From: a virus | IMG/VR virus record: IMGVR_UViG_3300028829_006090 | Span: 62,001-126,000 of that record | Length of the DNA stretch: 64,000 nucleotides | Strand: one strand, 5' to 3' | Shown: positions 32,489 through 42,107 of the stretch, piece after piece | How positions within the stretch are numbered: position 1 is the stretch's first letter | How the letters are laid out: every line of letters starts with the position of its first letter | The notes under the pieces: generated by a model | The model's input: only the letters and a program-made list of their open reading frames with translations | What the model was told of the DNA's origin: nothing | The model's database searches: none | Made by a program: the position numbers and the translations under genes

Positions 32489-35080
32489 TTAGGATTTGGC
32501 TTGGTTATGGACTACGACGCGGTGTGCGTACTTGTCTGCCCCGATGCCAGCCAGTAGTGAGATTTGATATTTCGCGTACTCATGCGACAAAACTCTTGAC
32601 TCAGCACTCATTGTCGGCTCAACAAACATACTTGCCCGCTTGTGTTGCGGAGGACCGCCTTGGATAACTACGAGGGTTATCCTACGACGAACCGGGTCAT
32701 CTTCAATTGAGAAACTTGGTTTTATATCTTTAGCCAAGTCCTCCAACTCTCTCCAATAGGTAGGAGAAAGCGGAGTATAACTTGAATCCGATATAGCTCC
32801 GGACGCGGAGCACGCCGCATCGGGGGCTCCACATTCGGCTTCAGTAAAGGCGCCCCGCATAGCTGGGCACATATTATCGATGCCTGGGATCTGATCTTTG
32901 TCCTTCTTAGTGACTATCTGGGCAAAGGATTCCGGAGGCAGTAAAATCTTATGATTAGCAAGGCAGCCGAGTACATCTTCCAGGGGGAATTCCTTTAGAC
33001 GCTTAATGATATCCTCGGGAAGTTCTTCGTCCGGGAAGGCTAAGGATAGATCTGACTCTTCTGGGGTGAGTCCTTCTGCTAAGATCTTCTTTTCGATCTC
33101 TGCGAGCTTAGACAGAGCATGGGCGTTATTCTTCTCGGATTCTGAGCCGACCTTGCTGATAAGGGATAGCGGAAGATACATGTTAGTAGCGTCATCTGCC
33201 GTGGGGTCTATCCCGCCGTTGCTGGCTACCTTGGCTAGTGCGAACGCTATCCTATCGGCCGGGACACGGACTTTAGATATGTCGTGGAAATGGGGCTTAT
33301 CATTGATCGCATAGACCTGGTGACCTTCTTTAGTGATCCCCAGCTTATTATACTTGAGGTGCTCGCAGTAGTTAGCGCGTGTCTTTGCCTCGTTGCCACA
33401 TACCGAGCAGATATCGAAAGGAACGCCGCAGTTGTGGGTAGATATGCCGTTCGCCAAGTAGCTGTGGTGTTCCGATTCGACCTCTAAGTTAAAGACGTCT
33501 GTGCTTCTAACAGTCACGTCAATGCTAGATACTGGGACCAGCATATGATCTCCGACTATTCTCCTAGTGCGTCTAGTTTTGGCTGTTCCTTTAATCTCAG
33601 GAATCTTGGAGCTTAGGCCGTGTAGAGCCTCTGTAAGCACCCTGCTGCACCACAGCTGATATTCGTATGTGAAACCATCCTCTGTGTTAGCTGACGCGCT
33701 TGTGACGTGCTTGATATTGTTTATCGATACAGGATGTCCAAGCATAGGGAATAAAATCTGAAGCTGGATCGCCAGCTCTCTGCTGGAAGTGCTGAAGTAG
33801 GCATTGCCTCTAACGGAGTCAACATCTGATGAGGTATAGTACCCGCCGTCTCCCTCATGATATCCTCCAAGCAGTTCCCACAAAGCTCCGTCTACCCACT
33901 GGAATACGGAAGGATGGATGTACTTATTTTTTGCCCCTGATCCAAATAGCATTAGTAGTGTTTTAGCCAGGTCTGCATCGAACAAGTTGATTGAGAAGGC
34001 TTGGTCGCAGTCTCTTCTTTTTGACTCTACTGGAGGGTTTCTAGTCCCTATCTCCCGGCATATGTCGTTTATGCGCTCTCTTAGTGTGTCTGACGCATGA
34101 CACGTAAAGCATATGCCTGAGGGGGTGCCGTCCTTATTGAACAGCACGTAGCCCTCAGCCAAGTAGTATCCGCAAAGCCGGGCAAAAGCTTCCGTTGCGT
34201 AAGCAGGATGAGCTACTGTTCTTGATAGGGGAGTCAGTAGGAGATCTCCCTCTAAGATTTCCGACGCCTCTAGCCACTCAGCGCGGTCAATTACATCTCC
34301 ATCCAAGATAAATCTGCCGCGCTTAAAGGCCTTTTCCCTACGTACCACCAAGAACGGGTGATTGGGGGTGCATTCTAGGGGAAGTCCTCCTGTGGGCTTT
34401 ATGGTGTAGATCTCGATGTCATCATACGATAATGAGCGAATAGCATCTACTTTTGAGCTCTCACCTGTGTGCAGTCGAACCTCGTCGCCTACGGCCACGT
34501 CTTGAATGGGAACTTGAGACATGTCGGACATTGTGACTAGTGTTCCGGATAGGAAGCAGCCCATTGAAAATAAGACAGGAGTATCGGACGCCAGTTTATT
34601 CAGCGAGTCTGCCCATATATCGTTATCCAGCTTGACGACTAGTTCCCCTCTATGCATTGCCGGGTTATAGGCCTCTAGCTCTATACTTCCTAACGACTTA
34701 GCTCCTTTGCGGGAATTGTGGTGCTCCCTATACACTCCGCCGTATTTGCTGAACGTGCTGTGATACTGTGTAAGGCCGCCGTCGATCTTCTTCTGATATT
34801 CCCTGCCTGTGCGGTGATGCTCTGGGACGGTGATAGTCCCTTCCTTCTCGTTGAAGAAGTCCGCATTGTTGTTAGGGCCGTAGAACTCTCCCGCACCTGT
34901 GGTAATGAGATGCACAAAGCTCTTACCCTTCTCCGGCTTGATGTCCATATGCATAACGTATTCCGACGCGGCGATCTTCGACATCTGCATCCTATCGACC
35001 CCTCGGCTGTGCACATCTATGAGATGGGCCGCCGGGTGGTCCTGGAACCAGCTTGTAGGGAGTATGCTCTTAGGGATCAT
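32489..35080 (-). CDS. Putative prohead maturation protease or head core protein, interrupted by an intein
   Basis: An 863-residue precursor. After intein removal (residues 175-550) about 487 residues remain. The extein N-terminus resembles phage head-maturation protease domains (FVHLITTGAGEFYGPN, TVPEHHRTGREY, IELEAYNP, MHRGELVVKLDND). At the insertion point the restored sequence reads PVLFSMG, then CGVPFDICSVCGNEAKTR, including a zinc-binding-like CSVC...C motif. The C-terminal part is mainly helical. Protease identity is inferred from position (before scaffold and capsid) and general pattern; the catalytic residues are not certain. A head-core protein is an alternative. Confidence 0.5.
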   Translation of the reverse strand: MIPKSILPTSWFQDHPAAHLIDVHSRGVDRMQMSKIAASEYVMHMDIKPEKGKSFVHLITTGAGEFYGPNNNADFFNEKEGTITVPEHHRTGREYQKKIDGGLTQYHSTFSKYGGVYREHHNSRKGAKSLGSIELEAYNPAMHRGELVVKLDNDIWADSLNKLASDTPVLFSMGCFLSGTLVTMSDMSQVPIQDVAVGDEVRLHTGESSKVDAIRSLSYDDIEIYTIKPTGGLPLECTPNHPFLVVRREKAFKRGRFILDGDVIDRAEWLEASEILEGDLLLTPLSRTVAHPAYATEAFARLCGYYLAEGYVLFNKDGTPSGICFTCHASDTLRERINDICREIGTRNPPVESKRRDCDQAFSINLFDADLAKTLLMLFGSGAKNKYIHPSVFQWVDGALWELLGGYHEGDGGYYTSSDVDSVRGNAYFSTSSRELAIQLQILFPMLGHPVSINNIKHVTSASANTEDGFTYEYQLWCSRVLTEALHGLSSKIPEIKGTAKTRRTRRIVGDHMLVPVSSIDVTVRSTDVFNLEVESEHHSYLANGISTHNCGVPFDICSVCGNEAKTRANYCEHLKYNKLGITKEGHQVYAINDKPHFHDISKVRVPADRIAFALAKVASNGGIDPTADDATNMYLPLSLISKVGSESEKNNAHALSKLAEIEKKILAEGLTPEESDLSLAFPDEELPEDIIKRLKEFPLEDVLGCLANHKILLPPESFAQIVTKKDKDQIPGIDNMCPAMRGAFTEAECGAPDAACSASGAISDSSYTPLSPTYWRELEDLAKDIKPSFSIEDDPVRRRITLVVIQGGPPQHKRASMFVEPTMSAESRVLSHEYAKYQISLLAGIGADKYAHRVVVHNQAKS
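33431..34558 (-). mobile_element. Intein with LAGLIDADG homing endonuclease domain (376 residues)
   Basis: Within the precursor, residue 175 is the first cysteine (CFLSGTLVTM) and residues 549-550 (HN) precede the C+1 cysteine at 551. Block B has CTPNHPF (T238, H241). Two dodecapeptides, LCGYYLAEG (302-310) and LLGGYHEGDG (403-412), mark a LAGLIDADG endonuclease. The penultimate histidine is present, so splicing should be efficient. By eye the DNA is somewhat more A/T-rich than its flanks, which fits horizontal spread. Confidence 0.88.
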
Positions 35081-35101
35081 ATAGAGAGGGCCTCTTGTAT
35101 C

Positions 35102-36595
35102 CTAGATGATATTAGGGGGAGCGCCTGTATTATTAGCAGGGGCGGGGGCAGGCATTTTAGCTGGGGCTTTCTTGTCCGACGAGGTTAGCACATCTGCTGC
35201 TAATGATGCACTTGATTTTATCGCCCTACCGGCCGAGTCGGCAATATTCCTGACGCCTAGCGAGCCCTGTAGAGCAGTGGGTCTCTCTGGACGCTGCGCT
35301 TCTAGGCGTTCTTTCTGTGCTAATTCGTCTGACGCTTGATCTCTCTGTTGGTCGCGAAGACCTTTTGAGATATCGGCCTCGGTCTTCAGCTCGAAGGGAT
35401 CCTTAAGGCCGGAGGACTGGATATTCTTGATCATAAGGCTGCTGAGGATCTCAGGCTTATTGTACGCCTCCGGGACCGTGCTTACTGCTGCGTTGTACGC
35501 CTTGAGAAGCTCCCCGTGTCCGTACGCCTTAAGCTCTGGGTGATACAAGGACAGCAGGATGAATGTCCTCTTGGCCTCCTGGCCCTTCATCTCGTTGAAC
35601 TGGTCCGCGTCCAGCAGCTCTTCTTCAACAGTCTTTACATGCTTCCGGGCCGACATAGCGTCCACGATCTTATCAGAAGACACTCCCGCGCCTGCGAGGA
35701 AGTTAGCCAGCGCATTAGCTGCGAAGTTAGATCCGAATTCTCCGCTGGCTGCCTCTTTATCAACAAAGAGGGCCATCTCGGTCTCAGCCTTTGCCATGTT
35801 CTCGGCCGCGGTATACAGACGGTTGATGGTTACGTAAGGCTCTTGAGTCGGGAAGCATACGCAGTTAGCGGTCTTAGTCATCTCTGGGAAGTCTACTCGA
35901 GCCTTGTATTCGATGATGTCCAGCAGCCCTTTACCTGTAGTCGGGTACCCGTTAACAATATACTGAGCTACCTTGCGCAGTCCTCGCGGAGTTAGAGGAG
36001 CCAGGTGCTCGCACACCTCGTCAAGGGCTCGCTCGAAGGCCATTTTATGGAACTGGATCTTCATGCGCAGTTCCTCCTTCAGCTTACTAGTAACGGCCGT
36101 CTTCTCCAGACAGGCCTGCTTTAGAAGTCGGTCGCAGGTACTTACCTCTTCTGCTGTGAGTTCCTTCTTGCTGGACGGCGCAGTCTGTAGGTGGTCGGAG
36201 GCCGTCTTGGCAAACATGTCTAGTGCAGCGGCTTCGTCCGCCTGCCGCAGCGCCTTGTGGGACTCTTCGAATAGAGCGTCCTTGGAAAAAGAAGGTAGGG
36301 CGAACACGGCTGCCGTCTTCTCGGTAGGCGTATAGATGGATCGTAAGATCTCTTGCGTATTGGCTAGTTCGAACGGATTGGCGCGCTCGTCCTGGGACGC
36401 CGCCTTAAACACGTGTACCGACTTCGATTTATTAAAGGCCTCCGCCATTCGGCTGATCTTCTCAGGGCCGTACTTCTTATCTGCGGCTACCTTAGCTATA
36501 GCGTCATTGGGGGACAGTCCACTATGAGTGAGTCCTATGGACTGCTCGATCGCACTAACTAATTCGTTCTCTTCCCTAGGCGAGAGCATTTTCAT
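35102..36595 (-). CDS. Large virion-region protein of unknown function
   Basis: About 497 residues. I choose ATG 36595 because GGAG lies ten bases upstream; the frame is open to 36622. The sequence is helical and Lys/Glu/Ala-rich (MLSPREENELVSAIEQS, then IAKVAADKKYGPEKISRMAE). It has repeated K-x-A-(S/A) patterns (QKAASQDERANPF, EKTAAVFAL) and a proline-rich end (APAPANN). A half copy of the palindrome (GAGAATAC) is next to the start. No recognised family; probably an internal or capsid-associated protein. Confidence 0.58.
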   Translation of the reverse strand: MKMLSPREENELVSAIEQSIGLTHSGLSPNDAIAKVAADKKYGPEKISRMAEAFNKSKSVHVFKAASQDERANPFELANTQEILRSIYTPTEKTAAVFALPSFSKDALFEESHKALRQADEAAALDMFAKTASDHLQTAPSSKKELTAEEVSTCDRLLKQACLEKTAVTSKLKEELRMKIQFHKMAFERALDEVCEHLAPLTPRGLRKVAQYIVNGYPTTGKGLLDIIEYKARVDFPEMTKTANCVCFPTQEPYVTINRLYTAAENMAKAETEMALFVDKEAASGEFGSNFAANALANFLAGAGVSSDKIVDAMSARKHVKTVEEELLDADQFNEMKGQEAKRTFILLSLYHPELKAYGHGELLKAYNAAVSTVPEAYNKPEILSSLMIKNIQSSGLKDPFELKTEADISKGLRDQQRDQASDELAQKERLEAQRPERPTALQGSLGVRNIADSAGRAIKSSASLAADVLTSSDKKAPAKMPAPAPANNTGAPPNII

Positions 36596-36653
36596 GTAAC
36601 GTATTCTCCAAATGTGGAACATATGTACCTAATAATAGGAACATACACCTTCT

Positions 36654-37574
36654 TTATTTATCTAAAACTCGTTTCGAGAGTTCTGCATTAGGCTTAAAAT
36701 GGGGAGAGATCCCCGGCTCGTAAAATGTTCTCGCCTCTTTTACCAGGGCGGGGATGCTCGGATCCATCAAGGCCTGCTCGAGAGACTCCAACACGCTGCG
36801 ACCAGTCTCTTCTGTGAGAGATCCGGTGCCGGCGATGTTTTTAGCCATAGCGGAGTTCTGCATGCTCCAGTGCCTGTCCGCATGGTCGAGGACCGCTAAC
36901 GCGTCCTGCCGATACATGTTTCGCAGACTGGACGTGAGGTTGAACTCTCCGTAAGATCGTCGGAAGGAACTTACGTCCCGGAACCAAGTCTTTATCGGAT
37001 CCGGCAGCATCCCGCCGGCTCGGAACGCAACAAACTCGCGGAACGCATCGAAGCCTTGGGTATACGCAATAATCTTCCACGTAAAGTCGCAATCGGTGGC
37101 GGCATGTGTTTTAGCCAGAGACTGCGCTAGTATGCTGCATAGGACATTAGCCTTGCGTTCCCGGTAGTGGTCAATATCGAAGTACACTTTGCGGTACATC
37201 TCGATCGTCTCGGCTCCGTGTAGCGGGCAGAACTCGTTAGCGATCTCTTTGTTCGTAGCGTCTGTCATCAGCATCGCCTCTACGAGCCACCGATACCCTC
37301 CTTGATTGCCTGCGTGGAGGTGGATCATAAATGCCTCGTGCATTGCCGGATACTTGGCAATGTACTCTGGATTGCGCTCTACGATCTCTTGTCGGCTGCC
37401 GTAGAACTCACATGCGGTCACCAAGTGCGTGTCCAGAGCTCGTCTGGCCTCTCGTATCTCCTTCTCGGCAGTGACTAGGGAGCTGTCGACAAAGCACCGC
37501 ATGGCAATAGTCCACCGCCAGTTCGGTGCTCGGAGATACGAGGGGATCTGGGCTTGGTGCCGAACCAGATGCAT
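36654..37574 (-). CDS. Helical virion-region protein of unknown function
   Basis: A 306-residue protein whose ATG overlaps the preceding stop (TAATG). It is strongly helical (REARRALDTHLVTACEFYG, AIAKYPAMHEAFMIHLH), with many aromatic and histidine residues and no membrane segment. The gap to the next gene holds a GGAACATA direct repeat at 36616-36645. Gene order places it with large virion proteins between the polymerase and capsid blocks. No motif for a named function is seen. Confidence 0.58.
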   Translation of the reverse strand: MHLVRHQAQIPSYLRAPNWRWTIAMRCFVDSSLVTAEKEIREARRALDTHLVTACEFYGSRQEIVERNPEYIAKYPAMHEAFMIHLHAGNQGGYRWLVEAMLMTDATNKEIANEFCPLHGAETIEMYRKVYFDIDHYRERKANVLCSILAQSLAKTHAATDCDFTWKIIAYTQGFDAFREFVAFRAGGMLPDPIKTWFRDVSSFRRSYGEFNLTSSLRNMYRQDALAVLDHADRHWSMQNSAMAKNIAGTGSLTEETGRSVLESLEQALMDPSIPALVKEARTFYEPGISPHFKPNAELSKRVLDK

Positions 37575-39778
37575 TATACCGCAATGTCCTCTGAGAGGGA
37601 GCCGAAGATGTCTTCCGAGAATGTGGGATTGTATGACGTCTTCTCGCGGAGGAAGAGGATAAGATCTCCTGTCTTCTTAAAGACATTAAGGAGTGTGTCC
37701 TCTAGCTTAGTGAGGTCATCCTTACCGTAACGGGCCTCGAACTCATCGTTATGCCAGTAGAACAGGAACAGCATGCGACCCACCTTATCCATGCCTACGA
37801 CCATGTCGGAGATATAATCCTTACGGATCTCCGAGATATCGGCCTTATCGATAAGGCCCTGCAGGACGCGGACATCGAACACTTCCTTGATCCCCTGCTC
37901 GGCAGCCTGCGTGGCCTGTCCGATTACCGTCTCCGGTAGAATAGGGGAATTGTCGGATGCCGACGGGGCGGTAAGTGCCTTTCCTTGTCTGGAATCTGTC
38001 TCTTCGGTTACTGCTTCTTCCTGAGAAGTAGCAGGACCTCCCATCCACGGCGGCTCGGCATACCCGTACGCAGCTGTATCGTAGGGTGCGGCGTGTTTGA
38101 TGAGGTATCCTTTGCAGGAGTTCGGAGCTGAGTGAGCCTCCTTCAGCATCTGCAGGGCCTGGCCGCCTCCGATTCCGTGCCTCCAGATGAGGTGTTTTAT
38201 AGCAGCCTCTTTAGAGATTAGCCCTGTGGAGCTCTCTCCGAACAGTACCTGAGCGTTAGAGCCGGAGCTATGGATACGCAGGTGACGGAGATTGGCCTGC
38301 TTGTGGATTACCTGGTGCAGGACCGTCGAGGAGTTCCCTAGAGACACATCACGAGGAGTGTGCTGCTTGGGATATGCCGGCGTGCGTCCGTCGAACAGCG
38401 ACCGGCGAGTAAAGATCCGAGTGCCTTCCGGAACAAACAGACGGCCGGTCTCTAGGCGGAGCTGGGCGTCCGGGCCGACGAACTCTACGCGGACTACACT
38501 CGGGCAGGAATCCCCTGCGAATGCTTGGTGACCGTCGGTATATCCCGTACTGTTGCTAACTGTGACGGAGAATGATCCGTCGGGATTGCCTTCACGGTTG
38601 ACGATACGAGTCAGGATAGAGTTCTGAGGGCTCTGGACAAATAGAAGCCCGGTGTCTCGCGCCAGCCCGGCCAGAATAGTTCGGGAGGCCTTCTTGCCGC
38701 CTTGGATGCCTGCCATCTCTTCGGACGTTACCCCGGTGGCCGGTTTACAGTACACGTCGGACGAGCACTTACTGGTATAGCTCTTCGGGTTGTCTATATC
38801 GACAAGACATATCTGCCGATTAGAGGAAGGAGCGAACCTGCGCGAGGTAATGGAGGCCTCGGAGGTGTGATTAGGCAGAAAGATGATGAATGTCTTAAAC
38901 GATCCGTCCGACAGTAGGACATCGTACAGGCCCGGGGACGTAGGGTTCTGCAGGACAGAACTGTCTACCTCCTCTTGGAAGATCTTAGACAGGTTAGTTC
39001 TATTGTCCTTCACATAGATACCGTTACGGACTAGCAGCTCCTTCTCCCGATCGGCAAGATCCTTCGCCTCCTTGGAAGTCATATCGGAGATTACGACAAC
39101 GTCGTCCTTCTCGGGCTTATCCGGAGTCGAGGCGCAGAAAGCAGCGTGCTTGGCCATTACTTCGACCTGACCTGTGTCGTAGAAGGAGAACAGAGAGTTG
39201 CTGAAGTCGGTGCTGTTGAGGAAGGTCTCCAAGAAGGAGTGAGACGCCGACTTACCTAGCTTAGGGATATCCCGGGCCAGGTCTACTGGAGAGAAGTTGG
39301 TAGCATCGAGCGCGGCCATCTTTACGGTCATGCGACGCCAAGTGTCCTGATCGATAATAGAGTTGGCGTCGAAGGATGCTTCCTTGCCTAACGTGACCAT
39401 GCCCTCATCCAGTATCTGGGTATTCTCCGGAGAGGCCTTATCTATATTCTGGTCGCTAGCTTCCTCTGCTTGGCCTATCGCTTTCGTGCCCTGCTCTTTT
39501 ATAGAAGAGATCCAGTTATCGAGAGCCGGCACGAAGATGTCCTTCTGCTTGACGTATATTAGGTCTAGCCCTTTGATGTCTCCCTTAATGAAAAACACCG
39601 GGATGTATAGCCAGAGATTATTGACTACAAACGCGGCAATGCCTACCGCCTTCGTGTCGTCCTCTGTCTTGTCGATTACCTGGAATCCCACGCGGTGCTC
39701 GACTAATGACGGCAGCTTCTCGCTGATCTGGGAATCGGCTAGCTGTCCAAACTTCTGCTCAAAACTGACGTCGGCCAT
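37574..39778 (-). CDS. Large virion-region protein of unknown function
   Basis: A 734-residue protein with GAGGAT before the ATG. The N-terminal domain is alpha/beta with hydrophobic strands (AFVVNNLWLYIPVFFIKG). The middle has a Pro/Ser-rich part, and a helical C-terminus (EDTLLNVFKKTGDLILFLRE) ends in SEDIAV. Contexts such as GKEASFDAN and KKASRTIL again show the K-x-A-S pattern. It lies next to the beta-prime C-terminal gene and could be packaged with it. The family is not recognised. Confidence 0.58.
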   Translation of the reverse strand: MADVSFEQKFGQLADSQISEKLPSLVEHRVGFQVIDKTEDDTKAVGIAAFVVNNLWLYIPVFFIKGDIKGLDLIYVKQKDIFVPALDNWISSIKEQGTKAIGQAEEASDQNIDKASPENTQILDEGMVTLGKEASFDANSIIDQDTWRRMTVKMAALDATNFSPVDLARDIPKLGKSASHSFLETFLNSTDFSNSLFSFYDTGQVEVMAKHAAFCASTPDKPEKDDVVVISDMTSKEAKDLADREKELLVRNGIYVKDNRTNLSKIFQEEVDSSVLQNPTSPGLYDVLLSDGSFKTFIIFLPNHTSEASITSRRFAPSSNRQICLVDIDNPKSYTSKCSSDVYCKPATGVTSEEMAGIQGGKKASRTILAGLARDTGLLFVQSPQNSILTRIVNREGNPDGSFSVTVSNSTGYTDGHQAFAGDSCPSVVRVEFVGPDAQLRLETGRLFVPEGTRIFTRRSLFDGRTPAYPKQHTPRDVSLGNSSTVLHQVIHKQANLRHLRIHSSGSNAQVLFGESSTGLISKEAAIKHLIWRHGIGGGQALQMLKEAHSAPNSCKGYLIKHAAPYDTAAYGYAEPPWMGGPATSQEEAVTEETDSRQGKALTAPSASDNSPILPETVIGQATQAAEQGIKEVFDVRVLQGLIDKADISEIRKDYISDMVVGMDKVGRMLFLFYWHNDEFEARYGKDDLTKLEDTLLNVFKKTGDLILFLREKTSYNPTFSEDIFGSLSEDIAV

Positions 39779-39832
39779 AATAAGTATCCTCTACACTCCT
39801 AACTTCGTGAACTAATAAAACTGAATCTGTGT

Positions 39833-42103
39833 TTACAACCTAACCGGGTCTAGCACTTTAGGAACATATGATGTGCCCTCGTGCTTGCTACTGGATCCTA
39901 ACTGGGCTGCCTCTAGGAATGACTTTTTAAGGCCAAACCCGGATAATCGTACTTTCCAGTCGGGATCGCTTCCGAGGACACCCATCGCTCTAACCACGTG
40001 CGGCTCGAATCCGGGCCCCTCTTTATGAGTAACAATAGTCTCTACCCCGTTATCTTCCAAATCTTTCGCAATCTTCGACGTTACTTTAGTACCTATAGAG
40101 TAATGCATGGTAGGCTTCTCCAGGTACGTACCTACCGCCCGCTTTGGGCGCAAAGGGTTAGAATCCTTACGTGGAATGTACTCACTAGCTAGCTGAGTAT
40201 ATGGAACAATGTCGGATATAGCATATCCCATAACGCCTTCCGGTCGTGTGATTTTAACTTTATCGAAGAATGCTCTGGACAATACCTCTACATTACGTCT
40301 ATGCGAGGATACTCCGTTTTTTGTAAGGATCTCGTAGAACTTGTCTTGGAAGTACCGGCGGCCTTCCCCTAGCCCTTTCGCCTGCGCGATCTCTGCAGGG
40401 TTAGGAGTGCCGTCTGTGAGCACATCTCCAGAAGTCACCTCATCTCCCACCTTTACGGTAATATTCCGTGTACCTGGAGAGTATTCTGGCTCTCCGTCTA
40501 TATACACGTACTTGCCTCCTTGAGGGGCGTCTACGATGCGTGTGACCTTGCCGTCTCGTTTAGACAGCACTGCGCCTCCCTTGAAAGTCTTAGGAACCTG
40601 GACGAATTGGTTTACCTCGTCGAACCCTGACACGTTGGACGTGTTCTCCCCTACCACTCCGCCTAAGTGCTTGGCGGATAGCGCGAGCTGCTGGGTCATT
40701 GGCTCTGATAATACTCGAGCAGACTCGATACCTATGTATGCTCCCATAGGCGGGAACTTATTCTGATCTCGTTTTCCGGAACACATCTGACATACGCCTT
40801 CCGGCATCTGGCAGGTTAGTAGTGACCGGATCATTACTCGCTTGCCTCTCAGGGTAGCGAGATCTTTACGGGATACGGCAGTATTTCTGGAGATGCCTTC
40901 AGTGTCCCGAGAGATGACTGATCCTAGTATCTCGGGGTCATCTCCATCTACCATAAGACCTACCCCATCTGCCCCGCAGTCCTTCCCGGTAACTCGAATG
41001 TGCTGCGACATAGCTGCGAGCTGTTTACCTAGAAATCCTGTCTTGGCCGTTGCGAACTGTACGTCTGAGTTGCTGACGATAAGGCCGTTCGCTAGTACGA
41101 ACATATGATCGGGGTGATCTACTTCCAGGTCGTACGTAGGAGTTAGACCGAGGGGCTCCGGATCACTCTGCTTCTTTAAGAATCCTGCTTTGGTCCACTC
41201 GTCCTTATCTAAGACAAGGGTCTTGTCGCTAACTCTACAGCGAGTCGCCTCTCCGATTGGATTCATATCTCCGCCTCGGGTCGCCAGTATCTTGTGATCC
41301 GGGGTAGCCTCTATGTATATGGAGGCTCCGCTACCGAAGTGGTATCTGTAGACGACTCTTACGCCGTTGTAGTGCCTGTCGATAACCTGTACTGGGAATG
41401 TATCTCCGGCAGGGCCGGATCCGAGCACCCATTCGCCGGGCCCTATGTCCTCTATACGCTTAACAGACGTGTCCGCCATCCGCACCAGAGTGTTGGGAGA
41501 CAAGCAGTATCCTTTTCGCGACGCGTACGACCCTGCCCAGAACTCCGGACCAGTCACTCCTTCTCCGTATCCGTGCATTCCAGGGATAGGTACAGGGCGA
41601 TCTCTGTGGTCTGCTACTAACATGTCGCCGAACAGGAGCTGCGTGAGCTGGGTCGGTGATCCGCGTAGTCCTTGCTTCACCATCTCCCCGTATGCGTTTG
41701 GACGAGTCTCCAGTTCGGCTAGTAGCGTCTTCTGGATAGTCGGCATAGCCTTCTGCATAGTCGACATGATCTGCTCGTCCTTCTGCGCTGAAGTCAAGGC
41801 GTTGCTCTGAGAGATGGCCCGTATCTTCTCTTGCAGCTGCTTACGATATGCCTTTGTCTTCGGTGGCAGCCTAAGGTCTGTAAGCCGCAACGAGGATGTT
41901 CCTCCGTACTCAGTCGCAACTACCCGGGAGATATCGGAGAGTCTTTTCAGCACCGTCACGTAATCGTCCGGGTGCTTCTCTGCTAACTCTTGGAAGAACG
42001 CCGACGAAGTCTTCTTGTTTAAGACTCGTCCGGGCTCTCGCATAGACTCGGGGATCGCCTGGTCTATGAGTATCCTCCCTAGCGTTGTACGGGCAGCGGG
42101 CAT
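39833..42103 (-). CDS. RNA polymerase beta-prime C-terminal subunit, interrupted by a mini-intein
   Basis: About 756 residues from ATG 42103 (MPAARTTLGRIL); the frame is open upstream to 42139. The start matches bacterial beta-prime at its TTVGR segment. Restored across the intein, SYASRKGY + SDVQFATAKTG aligns with the bridge helix (GARKGLADTALKTANSG in E. coli). Zinc site 2 is intact: C376, C431, C438 and C441 (KDCG, LLTC, GVCQMC). The trigger loop reads SEPMTQQLALSAKHLGG with H479 in the place of E. coli H936, while E. coli M932 and R933 become L and S. The long SI3 insertion is absent. Together with the gene at 45284-49732 it forms a two-gene multisubunit polymerase. Confidence 0.9.
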   Translation of the reverse strand: MPAARTTLGRILIDQAIPESMREPGRVLNKKTSSAFFQELAEKHPDDYVTVLKRLSDISRVVATEYGGTSSLRLTDLRLPPKTKAYRKQLQEKIRAISQSNALTSAQKDEQIMSTMQKAMPTIQKTLLAELETRPNAYGEMVKQGLRGSPTQLTQLLFGDMLVADHRDRPVPIPGMHGYGEGVTGPEFWAGSYASRKGYCLSPNTLVRMADTSVKRIEDIGPGEWVLGSGPAGDTFPVQVIDRHYNGVRVVYRYHFGSGASIYIEATPDHKILATRGGDMNPIGEATRCRVSDKTLVLDKDEWTKAGFLKKQSDPEPLGLTPTYDLEVDHPDHMFVLANGLIVSNSDVQFATAKTGFLGKQLAAMSQHIRVTGKDCGADGVGLMVDGDDPEILGSVISRDTEGISRNTAVSRKDLATLRGKRVMIRSLLTCQMPEGVCQMCSGKRDQNKFPPMGAYIGIESARVLSEPMTQQLALSAKHLGGVVGENTSNVSGFDEVNQFVQVPKTFKGGAVLSKRDGKVTRIVDAPQGGKYVYIDGEPEYSPGTRNITVKVGDEVTSGDVLTDGTPNPAEIAQAKGLGEGRRYFQDKFYEILTKNGVSSHRRNVEVLSRAFFDKVKITRPEGVMGYAISDIVPYTQLASEYIPRKDSNPLRPKRAVGTYLEKPTMHYSIGTKVTSKIAKDLEDNGVETIVTHKEGPGFEPHVVRAMGVLGSDPDWKVRLSGFGLKKSFLEAAQLGSSSKHEGTSYVPKVLDPVRL
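41069..41506 (-). mobile_element. Mini-intein (146 residues) inserted in the bridge helix of beta-prime
   Basis: Counted from ATG 42103, the intein spans C200 to N345, with block A CLSPNTLVRM, block B ATPDHKIL (T267, H270) and ending NGLIVSN before extein serine 346. No LAGLIDADG or other endonuclease domain fits in 146 residues, so it is a minimal Hint-type intein. The penultimate residue is serine instead of the usual histidine, which may slow asparagine cyclisation. The site is between the equivalents of E. coli L783 and A784. Confidence 0.88.
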
Positions 42104-42107
42104 AGAG

